DNA of 64,000 bases from an uncultured Paludibaculum sp. (GCF_963665245.1 NZ_OY762267.1:4436001-4500000); one strand, 5' to 3'; counted from the stretch's first letter, positions 7,836 to 16,625 are shown. Numbers and translations are program-made. Notes: a model not told the origin generated them from the letters alone.

Positions 7836-7864
7836 TTGACACACCGCCGTGCACACCGTATAAC
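7836..7864 (+). promoter_or_regulatory. Consensus sigma-70 promoter for the padR-ADOP operon
   Basis: TTGACA at 7836-7841 and TATAAC at 7859-7864 are separated by exactly 17 bases. The predicted start site is near 7871, leaving a very short leader. A palindromic TACTAGTA (7879-7886) abuts the padR start codon and could be an operator. The promoter lies inside what would be an upstream extension of the divergent rpiB frame, which supports the shorter rpiB start. Confidence 0.65.
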
Positions 7865-7885
7865 TATATCGAGGTTTGTACTAGT

Positions 7886-8251
7886 ATGACGCCTGCCGGC
7901 CAACCCGCCCCAGAGGACCTTCTCCCCCTTACCCCTCTCGTCTTCCACATCCTCCTCTGCCTCGGTGATGGCGAGCGCCACGGCTACGCCCTCAAACGCG
8001 AGATCGCCCGCCGCACGGAAGGACACCTCAATCCCGGCGCCGGCTCCCTCTACGGCGCCATCCAGAAAATGCTCGACCAGAACCTGATCGAGGAGTCCGG
8101 CGAACGCCCCGATGCCCACCTCGACGACGAGCGCCGCCGCTACTACCGCCTCTCGGATCTCGGCCGTGCCGTAGCCCAGGCCGAAGCCGCCCGCATGCGT
8201 GCCCTTGTGGAACTCTCCGAAACCCGCTTCGGTCTCGGAGAACCCGCATGA
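7886..8251 (+). CDS. PadR-family transcriptional regulator
   Basis: A 121-residue winged-helix repressor. LTPLVFHILLCLGDGERHGYALKREIARR and GAGSLYGAIQKMLDQNLIEE are the classic PadR N-terminal helices, followed by the wing DDERRRYYRLSDLGRAV. ATG 7886 was chosen over the upstream start at 7829, which lies ahead of the consensus promoter. The stop codon overlaps the ADOP start (ATGA), so the pair is translationally coupled, as is common for acidobacterial permeases. Autoregulation through the TACTAGTA palindrome is inferred. Confidence 0.9.
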   Translation: MTPAGQPAPEDLLPLTPLVFHILLCLGDGERHGYALKREIARRTEGHLNPGAGSLYGAIQKMLDQNLIEESGERPDAHLDDERRRYYRLSDLGRAVAQAEAARMRALVELSETRFGLGEPA

Positions 8252-10791
8252 ATAGCGAGCGATTCTACCGCGCCCTGCTCCGCCTCTACCCGGTTCGCTT
8301 CCGCGAACAGTACGAACGCGAGATGATCAGCACGTTCCGCGAAGACCTCGCCGAAAACGGCCCGTCCGCCCGCCACTGGCTCCGCACGCTCGCCGACCTC
8401 GCTCTCACCGTGCCGGTGCGCCTCCTCGAAGAGGCCGCCCACGACCTCCGCCACAGCCTGCGCGTTCACGCGCGCCGTCCGTTCGTCGCCCTTTTCTCCG
8501 TCACCGCGCTCGCGCTGGGCATCGGAGCAGCCACCGGCCTCTTCGGAGTGCTGGATGCCATGCTCTGGCGGCCCTTGCCCTTTCAACAGCCAGACCGTCT
8601 CGTTGCCCTCCACATGTTCGCCAGTAGCGGCCGTCTGGCCGACTCGCCCGGCGCCCTCCATTCCTGGGTGAAGCAGAGCCCCTACCTGAAAGACGCCTCC
8701 GTCTTTCTCACCGACGCGCTCAATGTCACCGCCGGCGGCCGGACCGCGCGCCTCACCGTCTGTGAATCCTCGGCCAGCCTCTTCTCCCTCATGGGCGTAC
8801 CTATGGCCTGGGGCCGCGGCTTCCTGCGCGAGGAAGAAACCCCGGGCCGCAACGACGTCGCGGTCATCAGCCATGCCTTATGGGATCAGGCCTTCGGCGG
8901 CGACCCGCGCGTCCTGGGCCAGATCATCCGCCTCAGCGGCATTCCCTTTCGCGTCGTCGGTGTAGCCCCGGCCGGATTCGACTACCCCGCCAAGGCCCAG
9001 CTTTGGACGCCCACGCTCTTCGAATTCGACCGCATTCCCAAGGAAGGCGTCATCTTCTGGCAGGTCCTGGGCCGTCTCAAGGATGGTCTCCCCCTCGTCC
9101 AGGCCCGCGACCTCTACCTTGCCGAATCCGCCCGCCTCGCCCCCAAACGCATGTCGGCCGACGAAGCCAATCGCTCCGACCTCCGCCCCTTACAGTTCGA
9201 ACTCGCCGGACCCGCCCGCCGCTCCTCGCTCGTCCTCTTCGGAGCCGTCCTCTGCGTCCTCCTCATCGCCTGTGGCAACGTCGCCAATCTGCTGCTCACC
9301 CGTGTTCTCGACCGCCGCAAGGAGCTCCAGATCCGCGCCGCGCTCGGGGCCTCCCGCGCCCGCCTCTTCCAGCAGTTGCTCTTCGAAAGCCTGGCCCTCT
9401 CCCTCGCCGCAGGCCTCGCTGGACTCGCCGTCGCCCAAGTAGTCGCCCGCCTCGCCGCCTCCCTCTGGCCCGATCAGCCGCCTGCCCCACTCGACTGGCG
9501 TGTACTCGCCTTCGCCTGCGTCCTGTCCGTCCTCACCGGCCTCGTCTTCGGAGTCCTCCCCGCCTGGCACGTCAGCCGGCTCCAGACCACCAACACCACC
9601 CTCCGCGCCGGCGCCGCCCACGCCCCCGGAGCCCGACTCCGCCTCGCCCTCACAGGCCTCCAGGTCCTGCTCACTCTCGTCCTCCTCGCCGGTGGAGTCC
9701 AGCTCGGACGTCTCCTGCTGTCCATGCTCCACTCCGACATGGGCTACCAGACCGCTGGCGTCGCCACCCTCCGCGTCTCCGTCACCGGGACCCCCAGAGA
9801 GAAAGACACGCGCCAATCCGCCTACTACCGCGAAGCGCTCGACCGCCTCAAAACGCTGCCCGGCGTCGAAACGGCCGGAGCCGTCGACTACCTGCCCCTT
9901 GCCATGCAGCCCATCGGCGCGGGCGCGTTTCAGTCCGAAGACGGCCGCACCTCCGGACCCGCCATGGTCTCCGCTGCCTCCCCAGGCTACTTTGACGCAC
10001 TTCAAATCCAGGTCATCGCTGGCCGAGCCTTCCGCGATTCTGATTCCGCTTCCTCTGAGCCTGTCGCCCTCGTCACCGAACGCACCGCCCGGGAACTCGG
10101 CGGCCCCGCCGCCATCCTTGGCCGCCTGATCCAGAGCAAGATGCGGAAGAAGAGCCTGCGTGTCGTTGGGGTCACCAGAACTGTCCTCCACTTCGGTCCC
10201 GGCTCCGAGCCCTTCGGCCAGATCTACGTCCCACTGGAGCAAACCCATCCCTCGAATGTGACCTTCGTACTGAAAACCCGTGGCCACCTGGACCGTCTGC
10301 TCGCCGCCGCCCGCCCCGCCCTCGCCTCTGTCGACACGCAGGTGCCCGTCTTTGCGGCCCAGTCCATGGACACCTATTGGGCTGAGCGTCTCGCCCAGCC
10401 CCGCATGTACACCGGAGCTCTCCTCGCCTTCGGCCTCTTTGCCGGATTCCTCTCCATCCTGGGGCTCTACGCGACAGTTGCTTACTCGGTCTCGCAACGG
10501 ACGCATGAACTCGGAGTCCGCCTGGCGCTGGGCGGTACACCGGGCCTTCTTCGCCGCCTCATCCTGCGCCAATCGATGCCGGTCGTGCTGGCCGCACTAT
10601 CAGTAGGAACCGCCGTCGCCCTGACGCTGGGCCGAGTCCTGACGGCGCTCATCTACCAGGCCAGGACCGTGGACTGGCGCGACTGCGCCACCGCCGCGCT
10701 CACTCTGGCCCTGGTAGCCACCCTGGCCGTACTCCTGGCCGCCCGCCGCATCGGGCACCTGAACCCCGCCCGTGTCCTGCGATCGGAGTAG
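8248..10791 (+). CDS. ADOP-family ABC permease (MacB/FtsX-like), 847 aa
   Basis: An acidobacterial duplicated orphan permease. An N-terminal cytoplasmic segment of about 75 residues (RLYPVRFREQYEREM) precedes the first FtsX-like half: TM helix PFVALFSVTALALGIGAATGLFGVLD, a periplasmic MacB_PCD domain, and three TM helices including ALFGAVLCVLLIACGNVANLLL-like sequence. The second half repeats the pattern from about residue 465 and ends YSVSQRTHELGVRLALGG, then AARRIGHLNPARVLRSE. No ATPase is adjacent, which is typical of the family. It overlaps padR by 4 bases. The substrate is unknown; these proteins are usually assumed to work in efflux or lipid/peptide export. Confidence 0.9.
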   Translation: MNSERFYRALLRLYPVRFREQYEREMISTFREDLAENGPSARHWLRTLADLALTVPVRLLEEAAHDLRHSLRVHARRPFVALFSVTALALGIGAATGLFGVLDAMLWRPLPFQQPDRLVALHMFASSGRLADSPGALHSWVKQSPYLKDASVFLTDALNVTAGGRTARLTVCESSASLFSLMGVPMAWGRGFLREEETPGRNDVAVISHALWDQAFGGDPRVLGQIIRLSGIPFRVVGVAPAGFDYPAKAQLWTPTLFEFDRIPKEGVIFWQVLGRLKDGLPLVQARDLYLAESARLAPKRMSADEANRSDLRPLQFELAGPARRSSLVLFGAVLCVLLIACGNVANLLLTRVLDRRKELQIRAALGASRARLFQQLLFESLALSLAAGLAGLAVAQVVARLAASLWPDQPPAPLDWRVLAFACVLSVLTGLVFGVLPAWHVSRLQTTNTTLRAGAAHAPGARLRLALTGLQVLLTLVLLAGGVQLGRLLLSMLHSDMGYQTAGVATLRVSVTGTPREKDTRQSAYYREALDRLKTLPGVETAGAVDYLPLAMQPIGAGAFQSEDGRTSGPAMVSAASPGYFDALQIQVIAGRAFRDSDSASSEPVALVTERTARELGGPAAILGRLIQSKMRKKSLRVVGVTRTVLHFGPGSEPFGQIYVPLEQTHPSNVTFVLKTRGHLDRLLAAARPALASVDTQVPVFAAQSMDTYWAERLAQPRMYTGALLAFGLFAGFLSILGLYATVAYSVSQRTHELGVRLALGGTPGLLRRLILRQSMPVVLAALSVGTAVALTLGRVLTALIYQARTVDWRDCATAALTLALVATLAVLLAARRIGHLNPARVLRSE

Positions 10792-10814
10792 CTTTCCCGG
10801 TTACACTATCTCCC

Positions 10815-11276
10815 ATGCCCCATCCGCTCATCTACACCGCGCCCTATCGCCTGGGGCCCGCCGTGCATGATGAGCTGTTCCGACGCCTCGTCCGCTCGCG
10901 CGACTACCTTGCCGCCGGGCTGGCCCAACCCCTGCGCCTCAACGACGCCGCCCGCGAAGCCTGCCTCTCCCCCTACCACTACCATCGCCTCTTCACGCGG
11001 ACCTTCGGCGAATCCCCACTCGACTTCCTCACCCGCCTTCGCATGGACGAAGCCAAACGCCTGCTCGCCCGCGAGCAACGGGCCGTCACCGACGTCTGCT
11101 ACGCCGTCGGCTACGAGAGTCTCGGCTCCTTCAGCACCCGCTTTCGCAATCTGGTTGGCCAGTCTCCGTCGGAATACCAGCGCGCTCTCCGGCGCGTCTT
11201 TCCGGTGCCAGGCCTCGCGGTCCACCGCCACGTCCCCGCCTGCTTCCTGCAGTTCTACGGCGTGAAGCTCTTCTGA
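10815..11276 (+). CDS. AraC-family regulator (DNA-binding domain only)
   Basis: A 153-residue protein with two HTH motifs and no ligand-binding domain. The first HTH is around LNDAAREACLSPYHYHRLFTRTFG; the second is VTDVCYAVGYESLGSFSTRFRNLVGQSPSEYQRAL, the AraC signature. The C-terminal 25 residues (VPGLAVHRHVPACFLQFYG) extend past the usual domain end. It starts 24 bases after the ADOP stop and may be co-transcribed with it. The flavin reductase gene converges on it. The regulated genes are not evident from sequence. Confidence 0.88.
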   Translation: MPHPLIYTAPYRLGPAVHDELFRRLVRSRDYLAAGLAQPLRLNDAAREACLSPYHYHRLFTRTFGESPLDFLTRLRMDEAKRLLAREQRAVTDVCYAVGYESLGSFSTRFRNLVGQSPSEYQRALRRVFPVPGLAVHRHVPACFLQFYGVKLF

Positions 11277-11291
11277 GCCCTTACTCGTTCC

Positions 11292-11906
11292 TCAGCCCGC
11301 AACCGCAGTTGCCACGCCTTCCCGCAGGAGCCGTTCGAGCGTCAGCCTGGGGCAGATGTGGTTGTGGATGTAGCTGAGCAGGTTCGTGGCGGTCTTGCGG
11401 ATCAGACGCTCTATATTGGGGTCGGTGACCGCGCCCGCTTCGTCGAAGATCGTCTGCACGTTGGCGATGGATACCGGCATGGGCAGGGCGATGCCCCCGA
11501 CATGCGAGACAATGCCGCGCAAGGACTCCAGCGACTTGATGGCGCCAATGGCTCCGGCCGCCACACCCAGCAAAGCCACCGGCTTGCCGGCCAGGGCCGA
11601 AGGGAAGCCCATGTTCTCAATGGCCAGCTTAATGACGCTCGAAAAGGAGCCGTGATACTCCGGCGTCGCCAGGATGACCCCCACGGCCTGATTGACGCGC
11701 CGCTGCAGATCGAGCGTACCCGGCGCGTCCCATCGCACGCCCGGCATGGGTAGATCCATCGATGCGGGATCGATGATGTCGACCTCCACGTGAGGATCCT
11801 TCCTCAGTTCATCGGCAACGAGGGCCACCACCTTGGACGTGAAGTTGCCGGGACGTGCGCTGCCAATGACGATCGCGATCTGAATCGGTCCTTCGGGAAT
11901 GCTCAT
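11292..11906 (-). CDS. NADPH-dependent FMN reductase family protein
   Basis: A flavodoxin-like oxidoreductase of 204 residues. IQIAIVIGSARPGNFTSKV is the FMN phosphate-binding loop; ILATPEYHGSFSSVIKLAIENMG is the family signature and dimer contact. Such enzymes reduce FMN, quinones, azo dyes or chromate with NAD(P)H. I chose ATG 11906 because the fold begins right after it; the open frame runs up to 12005 but the extra N-terminal residues are low-complexity Ser-rich sequence. It ends 15 bases from the convergent AraC gene. Confidence 0.88.
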   Translation of the reverse strand: MSIPEGPIQIAIVIGSARPGNFTSKVVALVADELRKDPHVEVDIIDPASMDLPMPGVRWDAPGTLDLQRRVNQAVGVILATPEYHGSFSSVIKLAIENMGFPSALAGKPVALLGVAAGAIGAIKSLESLRGIVSHVGGIALPMPVSIANVQTIFDEAGAVTDPNIERLIRKTATNLLSYIHNHICPRLTLERLLREGVATAVAG

Positions 11907-12029
11907 GTCCCGGTTAGATGGCGGAGCTCCCCGGAAAGCATCAGAACTCAAAGAGCTCGCCGATTCTTCAAGCGCACCCAACACGAAGTGCAGTGAGCCT
12001 ATCATGGAGGGCAGCTAGGAGTAGATACC

Positions 12030-12191
12030 GTGCTGTTGTCGTGGTGGAGGTGGGATACCGTCACAATAGGCGGACTTATTGTGGGGTTCGCTCTCACGTT
12101 CATCGAGATTTACGTAGCGTATCGTCGCGGTAGACGTGGACCTTACCGCAGAGGAAGTGTTCGACCCAAGGACGAGGGCGGAGAAGACTGA
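12030..12191 (+). CDS. Small single-pass membrane protein (53 aa)
   Basis: A short frame starting with GTG 12030 and ending with TGA 12189-12191. TAGGAG at 12016-12021 is placed 8 bases before the GTG, a near-ideal ribosome-binding site. The N-terminus is Trp-rich (MLLSWWRWD). One hydrophobic helix follows, VTIGGLIVGFALTFIEIYVA, then a positively charged flank (YRRGRRGPYRRG) and a charged tail (KDEGGED). The charge pattern predicts N-out/C-in topology. It sits alone between a flavin reductase and the second ADOP on the other strand. The family is unknown; the good ribosome-binding site and coherent membrane topology are the reasons to call it. Confidence 0.55.
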   Translation: MLLSWWRWDTVTIGGLIVGFALTFIEIYVAYRRGRRGPYRRGSVRPKDEGGED

Positions 12192-12243
12192 CACATCCGC
12201 GCCTACTTGTGCATTTCGTAGGATGTGAAGCCCCTCCAGTGCC

Positions 12244-14991
12244 CTACTCGTTCCGCAACGCCACCTGCGGATCAATCAACGCCGCCCGCCGGGCCGGCAC
12301 AAAGCTGGCCAAGGCCCCAACGAAGAGGAGCGTTCCCACCGTCGCCGCCAGCGTCAACGGATCCGCCGGCTTCACTCCATAGATCTGACTCTTGATCAGC
12401 CCCGACGCCGCCAGCGCCGCCGGCAAACCCAACACTGCGCCCACCCCAATCAACACCAGCGACTCCCGCAGCACCATCCACAGCACATGGCCGCGAGGCG
12501 CGCCCAGGGCCATCCGGATCCCGATCTCGTTCGTCCGCCGTGTCACCGCGTAGGCCAGAGTCCCATAGAGCCCCACGGCCACCAGCACCAGCGCCACACC
12601 GCCGAAGACGGAACACAATACAGCGAACAGCCGCTCCGAACTCAACTGCTCCCGCAGCAGCGCCTTCTGGGTTATCGGCTCCACCAGCGGCAGCGTCGCG
12701 TCGATACCCCGCAGCGCCTGCCGTATCGCCGGCAGCACGGCTGCCGGATCTCCCTCGGTCCGCACTTCAAAGTACATCCGGCCCAGCACCACCGGCATGG
12801 CTGGATAGGCAATGTAGGCCGTCAGCACCGTTTCACTCTGCGGAGTGCTGTACTTGGCGTCGCCCGCCACGCCGATAATCTCCAGCGCCTCGCTCGGGTC
12901 GTACTTGGCGCTCATCTGGAAGTGGTGCCCCACCGGATTCTGGCCTGGAAAGAAGCGGCGCGCGAAGCTCGTATTCACCACCGCCACGCGCCGCCGCAAC
13001 CGGATGTCCGCCCAGTCCGGGCCTCGCCCTTGGATCAATCTCATCTGCATGGTTTCAAAGAAGCTCGGCCCGATCGTGTTCCAGTGGGCCGACTTCTCCT
13101 CCTCGCCCGGCTTCGCCGTTCCGTCGGTCGACACGTTCGACTGGTTCACCCAGCCGGACAACAGCGCCAGTCCGGATGACGTCGCCGACCGTACCCCCGG
13201 CAGCGGCTGGATCACCTCCAGCGCCCGGTGATACAGCTCCAGCTTCCGCGACTCGTCGTACGCCGACGCCGGCGGATTCAGCGAGAACACCAGTACGTTC
13301 TCCGTCCGGAAGCCCAGATCCTGTCCCTCCAGGTTCCCCAGCGTCCGCAGAAACAGCCCCGCTCCTACCAGCAGCAGCACGGACAGCGCCACCTGCCCGG
13401 CCACCAGCGCCGGTCCCAGCGCCAGCCGCCGCACTCGCATCGTCACACCCGTCTGTATCCGCGATGGAGCCCGCGTCGCCCGAAGCGCTGGCGCCAGCCC
13501 GAACAGTAGCCCGGTCAGCACTGACAGCCCCAAACAGAACCCCAGCACCGTTCCATCCGGCTGGACGTTCAGATCCAGCGGCTGCGCTCCTCGCCCGTCC
13601 AGAAGCAGCAGCCCCCAACTGCCCCAGTACGCCAGCACCACGCCCAGTCCCCCACCAACGAGCGCCAGCAGCAGCGATTCCGTCAGATACTGCCGAATCA
13701 GCCGCCCTCGTAGCGCCCCTAGCGCCATCCGCACCGAGGTCTCCGTCTGCCGCGCCGCCGCCCGCGCCAGCAGCAGTGTCGCCACATTCGCGCAGGCGAT
13801 CAGCAACACCAGTCCGGTCGCGCCGAACAGCAACCGGAGCGGCTTCGACAGCCGGCGCCGCAGTGAGTCCAGCCCGCGCCCGGCGTCGAGCAATTCCATC
13901 CCCGCAGCCACCTCCGGCTTGAGGCCCGGCTCAAGCGCCATCTGCGCCTGCCGGAACTGAGTGTCGAGCCGCGCCTGCGCCTGCTCTCGGGTTACGCCCG
14001 GCTTCAACCGGCCCACCATCATGCACCACCACCACGTCCTGTCGTCGAACATCCCGGCCGCCTTCGGCGACGAGTTGCCCCACGGCGCCAGCCCCGGCAT
14101 CCGCCGCAGCGGCACCCAGAAGTCCGGCGGCAGTGCCGCATTGAGGCCGAAGAACTCCTGTGGCGCCACGCCTACCACCACAAATGCCTGCCCATTCAAC
14201 GTGATCCTGCGCCCCAACACCGACGCGTTCCGCCCGAACTGTCGCGTCCAGTAGCCATGGCTCAGCACCACCACATTCGGAGCCCCCGGCCGCAGATCGT
14301 CATCGCCGATCGCCCGCCCCAGCACCGGCGCCACGCCCAGTCCGCGGAAGTAGTTGCCCGATACCATCTCCCCGCCGGCCGTCGACGGCTGCCCGCCCGA
14401 GATCACCGTCACGCTCTGCCGGTTGAAGCCCAGCGGAACGAACGCCATCAGTTCCGACAGCCCGGTGTCGCCGCGCCGCAACTCGCCGAGCATCGTGTGG
14501 GGCAGGGAAAGCTGGTTGAAGCCTGACGTCGACCACCGCAGTGTCTTCGGCAGCTTCTCACCGCCCCGGAATCCCAACTGCACCAGTTGCTCCGGCTGCG
14601 CCACCGGCAGCCGCCGCAACAGCACCGCGTTCAGTACGCTGAACAGTGCCGCCGGCGCCCCGATCCCCAGCGCCAGGCACGCAACCGCCGTCACCGTGAA
14701 GCCCGGCCTCCGCCGCAGTCCCCGCAGGGCGTACTTCAGATCCTGACCCAGCGCCTCCAGCCACGGCAGGCCCCGCTGGTCCCGGCAGCGCTCCTTCACC
14801 GGCTCCACCCCGCCCAGCCGCAGCGCCGCCACCCGCCGAGCCTCCTGGTGGTCCAGCCCGCCGCACTCCAACTCTTCGGCCATCATCTCCAGATGGGATT
14901 CGAGCTCCGCCGTCAGCTCGGCGTCCCGCCGTCCACCGCCGAGCAGTCCCGTCAGCCGGCTCGCCATCCGCCGCAGGTCCTTTCGATTCAC
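12244..14991 (-). CDS. ADOP-family ABC permease, 915 aa
   Basis: The second orphan permease. The N-terminal cytoplasmic domain (about residues 1-75) is of the Asp/Glu-rich type: AELTAELESHLEMMAEELE, then HQEARRVAALRLGG. Two FtsX-like halves follow: TM helix PGFTVTAVACLALGIGAPAALFSVLNAVLLR, then periplasmic domain and three TMs containing LRLLFGATGLVLLIACANVATLLLARAAAR, and the duplicate ending in TRRTNEIGIRMALGAPRGHV and FVPARRAALIDPQVALRNE. The start is GTG 14991, overlapping the PadR stop by 4 bases (GTGA). The open frame continues upstream to 15135 but that part is the padR gene read in another frame. No ATPase is adjacent. Confidence 0.9.
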   Translation of the reverse strand: MNRKDLRRMASRLTGLLGGGRRDAELTAELESHLEMMAEELECGGLDHQEARRVAALRLGGVEPVKERCRDQRGLPWLEALGQDLKYALRGLRRRPGFTVTAVACLALGIGAPAALFSVLNAVLLRRLPVAQPEQLVQLGFRGGEKLPKTLRWSTSGFNQLSLPHTMLGELRRGDTGLSELMAFVPLGFNRQSVTVISGGQPSTAGGEMVSGNYFRGLGVAPVLGRAIGDDDLRPGAPNVVVLSHGYWTRQFGRNASVLGRRITLNGQAFVVVGVAPQEFFGLNAALPPDFWVPLRRMPGLAPWGNSSPKAAGMFDDRTWWWCMMVGRLKPGVTREQAQARLDTQFRQAQMALEPGLKPEVAAGMELLDAGRGLDSLRRRLSKPLRLLFGATGLVLLIACANVATLLLARAAARQTETSVRMALGALRGRLIRQYLTESLLLALVGGGLGVVLAYWGSWGLLLLDGRGAQPLDLNVQPDGTVLGFCLGLSVLTGLLFGLAPALRATRAPSRIQTGVTMRVRRLALGPALVAGQVALSVLLLVGAGLFLRTLGNLEGQDLGFRTENVLVFSLNPPASAYDESRKLELYHRALEVIQPLPGVRSATSSGLALLSGWVNQSNVSTDGTAKPGEEEKSAHWNTIGPSFFETMQMRLIQGRGPDWADIRLRRRVAVVNTSFARRFFPGQNPVGHHFQMSAKYDPSEALEIIGVAGDAKYSTPQSETVLTAYIAYPAMPVVLGRMYFEVRTEGDPAAVLPAIRQALRGIDATLPLVEPITQKALLREQLSSERLFAVLCSVFGGVALVLVAVGLYGTLAYAVTRRTNEIGIRMALGAPRGHVLWMVLRESLVLIGVGAVLGLPAALAASGLIKSQIYGVKPADPLTLAATVGTLLFVGALASFVPARRAALIDPQVALRNE

Positions 14992-15332
14992 TGGTTTTCT
15001 CCAGGCGCTGAGAGAAAGCGGGCCATGATCGAAGTGGTGGTCGCCCAATGGTTCTGCTCTGACGTGAGCTCCTTCCGGCCGTCTTCCGTCAACCGGTAGA
15101 AGCGCGCCTTCCGGTTGTTCTCCGAAACACCCCACTCGGACGCGATCGACCCCTCCTGCTCCAGCTTCAGCAGTACCGGATAGAGGGTCCCGTGGTTCAC
15201 CGAGAGCAGGTCGTCACTGATCTGCTCGATGCGCCGGGCAATGCCATAGCCGTGCTGCGGGCCCATCATGTCCAGTGTTTTCATCACCATGAGGGCTAAC
15301 GTGCCCTGCCATACATCGTTCTTGTCTTTCAT
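14988..15332 (-). CDS. PadR-family transcriptional regulator
   Basis: A 114-residue PadR repressor: WQGTLALMVMKTLDMMGPQHGYGIARRIEQIS, VNHGTLYPVLLKLEQEGSIASEW, and the wing NNRKARFYRLTEDGRKEL. ATG 15332 has GGAGAAG a few bases upstream. It is translationally coupled to the downstream ADOP. A strong promoter with an 11-bp inverted repeat between -35 and -10 lies immediately upstream, so it very probably represses its own operon. Confidence 0.92.
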   Translation of the reverse strand: MKDKNDVWQGTLALMVMKTLDMMGPQHGYGIARRIEQISDDLLSVNHGTLYPVLLKLEQEGSIASEWGVSENNRKARFYRLTEDGRKELTSEQNHWATTTSIMARFLSAPGENQ

Positions 15333-15351
15333 TTACTTCTCCGCTGGGGAT

Positions 15352-15389
15352 CCCACAAGAAGGATACGATTCTTCTTGTGGGGAAGCAA
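15352..15389 (-). promoter_or_regulatory. Promoter with embedded 11-bp inverted repeat (PadR operator)
   Basis: Read on the minus strand, TTGCTT (15389-15384) and TATCCT (15366-15361) form a -35/-10 pair spaced by 17 bases. The plus-strand sequence CCCACAAGAAG (15352-15362), a 9-base spacer, and CTTCTTGTGGG (15372-15382) form a perfect 11-bp inverted repeat that covers the -10 element and the spacer. A dimeric repressor bound there would block the promoter. The adjacent PadR is the obvious candidate. Confidence 0.7.
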
Positions 15390-15443
15390 TAGGAGGCCAC
15401 CGAGACACAGGTTAATTTTTGGAGATACTCCCTTCCGGCGGCT

Positions 15444-15507
15444 CACTAGTTACACTAGAAAGCACGCTTGTTGACAAGCACTGCTATACTGTAAGAGTTT
15501 TCACTAG
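15444..15507 (+). promoter_or_regulatory. recA promoter region with palindrome and three CACTAG repeats
   Basis: An extended -10 element, TGCTATACT, is at 15482-15490. Just upstream is a palindrome GCTTGT-TG-ACAAGC (15466-15479), in the -35/spacer zone where a repressor would act. CACTAG occurs at 15444-15449, 15453-15458 and 15502-15507, bracketing the promoter. The palindrome is a candidate SOS (LexA-type) operator, but I know of no established consensus for this phylum to test it against. The TTGACA inside the palindrome is only 8 bases from the -10 and is not a normal -35. Confidence 0.45.
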
Positions 15508-15533
15508 TCACCAAAGGAGGCCCCCGGAAGGCC

Positions 15534-16613
15534 ATGGCTCTCGAAGAGAAGGAAAAACAGCGGCTGCTGAGTGTCACGCTTGGCAATATTGAGAAGCAGT
15601 TCGGCAAAGGCACCATCCAACGGCTTGGCTCGCACGATGCCATCGTTCCCGTCGGCGTCATCTCTTCCGGGTCGGTCTCCGTGGACTATGCGCTAGGCGT
15701 GGGCGGCTTCCCGCGCGGCCGCATCGTCGAAGTATACGGGCCGGAATCGTCCGGTAAGACCACCATCGCCCTCCAGGCCGTGGCGCAGGCGCAAAAGGTG
15801 GGCGGCATGGCGGCGTTCATCGACGTCGAGCACGCCCTCGATCCCATCTACGCCCGCAAGCTCGGCGTGGACGTGGATAACCTCCTGGTCTCTCAGCCGG
15901 ACTACGCCGAACAGGCCCTGGAAATCACCTCATCCCTCATCAGCTCCAACGCCATCGACATCATCGTGGTCGACTCGGTCGCCGCGCTCGTGCCCAAGGC
16001 CGAACTCGACGGCGAGATGGGCGACTCGTTCATGGGCGTCCAGGCGCGCCTCATGTCCCAGGCGATGCGCAAGCTCACAGGCATGGTCTCCAAGTCCAAC
16101 ACCTGCCTCATCTTCATCAACCAGATCCGTGAGAAGATCGGCGTCATGTTCGGCAACCCGGAAACCACCACCGGCGGCCGAGCCCTGAAGTTCTACTCCA
16201 GCGTCCGCATCGACATCCGCCGCATCGCCGCCATCAAGGACGGCGAGAACGTCGTCGGCAACCGTACCAAGGTGAAGGTAGTCAAGAACAAGCTGGCCCC
16301 GCCGTTCCGTGAAGCCGAATTCGACATCATGTACGGAGAAGGCGTCAGCCTCATCGGCGACCTCATCGACATCGGTGTGGAACACAACATCGTCGAGAAG
16401 AGCGGCTCGTGGTACAGCTTCGCCAGCGAGCGTATCGGCCAGGGCCGCGAAAACGCCAAGCAATTCCTGCGCGACCACCCCGAGACCCTGCAGAAACTCG
16501 ACGGCATGGTCCGCGAAATGCTCGGACTGGCCAAACTGCCCGACGCCGTGGAGCCCACCGTCACTCCAGAACCCGTGGCCGCCGGCAAAGCCCCCCGCGG
16601 ATCCAAGGCCTAA
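15534..16613 (+). CDS. recA: Recombinase RecA
   Basis: The central recombinase and SOS co-protease. 359 residues, normal length. Walker A is GPESSGKT (residues 69-76); MAAFIDVEHALDPIYARKLGVD and DIIVVDSVAALVPKAELDGEMGD (Walker B) follow; loop L1/L2 segments include LIFINQIREKIGVMFGNPETTTGG. The C-terminus is a short variable tail. AAGGAGG lies at 15514-15520, a rather long 13 bases from ATG 15534. The gene is monocistronic, with no recX after it, and faces the GH92 gene across a shared hairpin. Confidence 0.98.
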   Translation: MALEEKEKQRLLSVTLGNIEKQFGKGTIQRLGSHDAIVPVGVISSGSVSVDYALGVGGFPRGRIVEVYGPESSGKTTIALQAVAQAQKVGGMAAFIDVEHALDPIYARKLGVDVDNLLVSQPDYAEQALEITSSLISSNAIDIIVVDSVAALVPKAELDGEMGDSFMGVQARLMSQAMRKLTGMVSKSNTCLIFINQIREKIGVMFGNPETTTGGRALKFYSSVRIDIRRIAAIKDGENVVGNRTKVKVVKNKLAPPFREAEFDIMYGEGVSLIGDLIDIGVEHNIVEKSGSWYSFASERIGQGRENAKQFLRDHPETLQKLDGMVREMLGLAKLPDAVEPTVTPEPVAAGKAPRGSKA

Positions 16614-16625
16614 CTCGAATAAATC

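Noticed and set aside
9190..10572. 460-residue minus-strand frame inside the first ADOP gene
   Set aside because: A shadow of the permease: Gly/Glu-rich low-complexity translation, no start context.
15471..15490. TTGACA followed by TATACT as a recA -35/-10 pair
   Set aside because: The spacing is only 8 bases. TTGACA belongs to the palindrome; the -10 is better read as an extended element.
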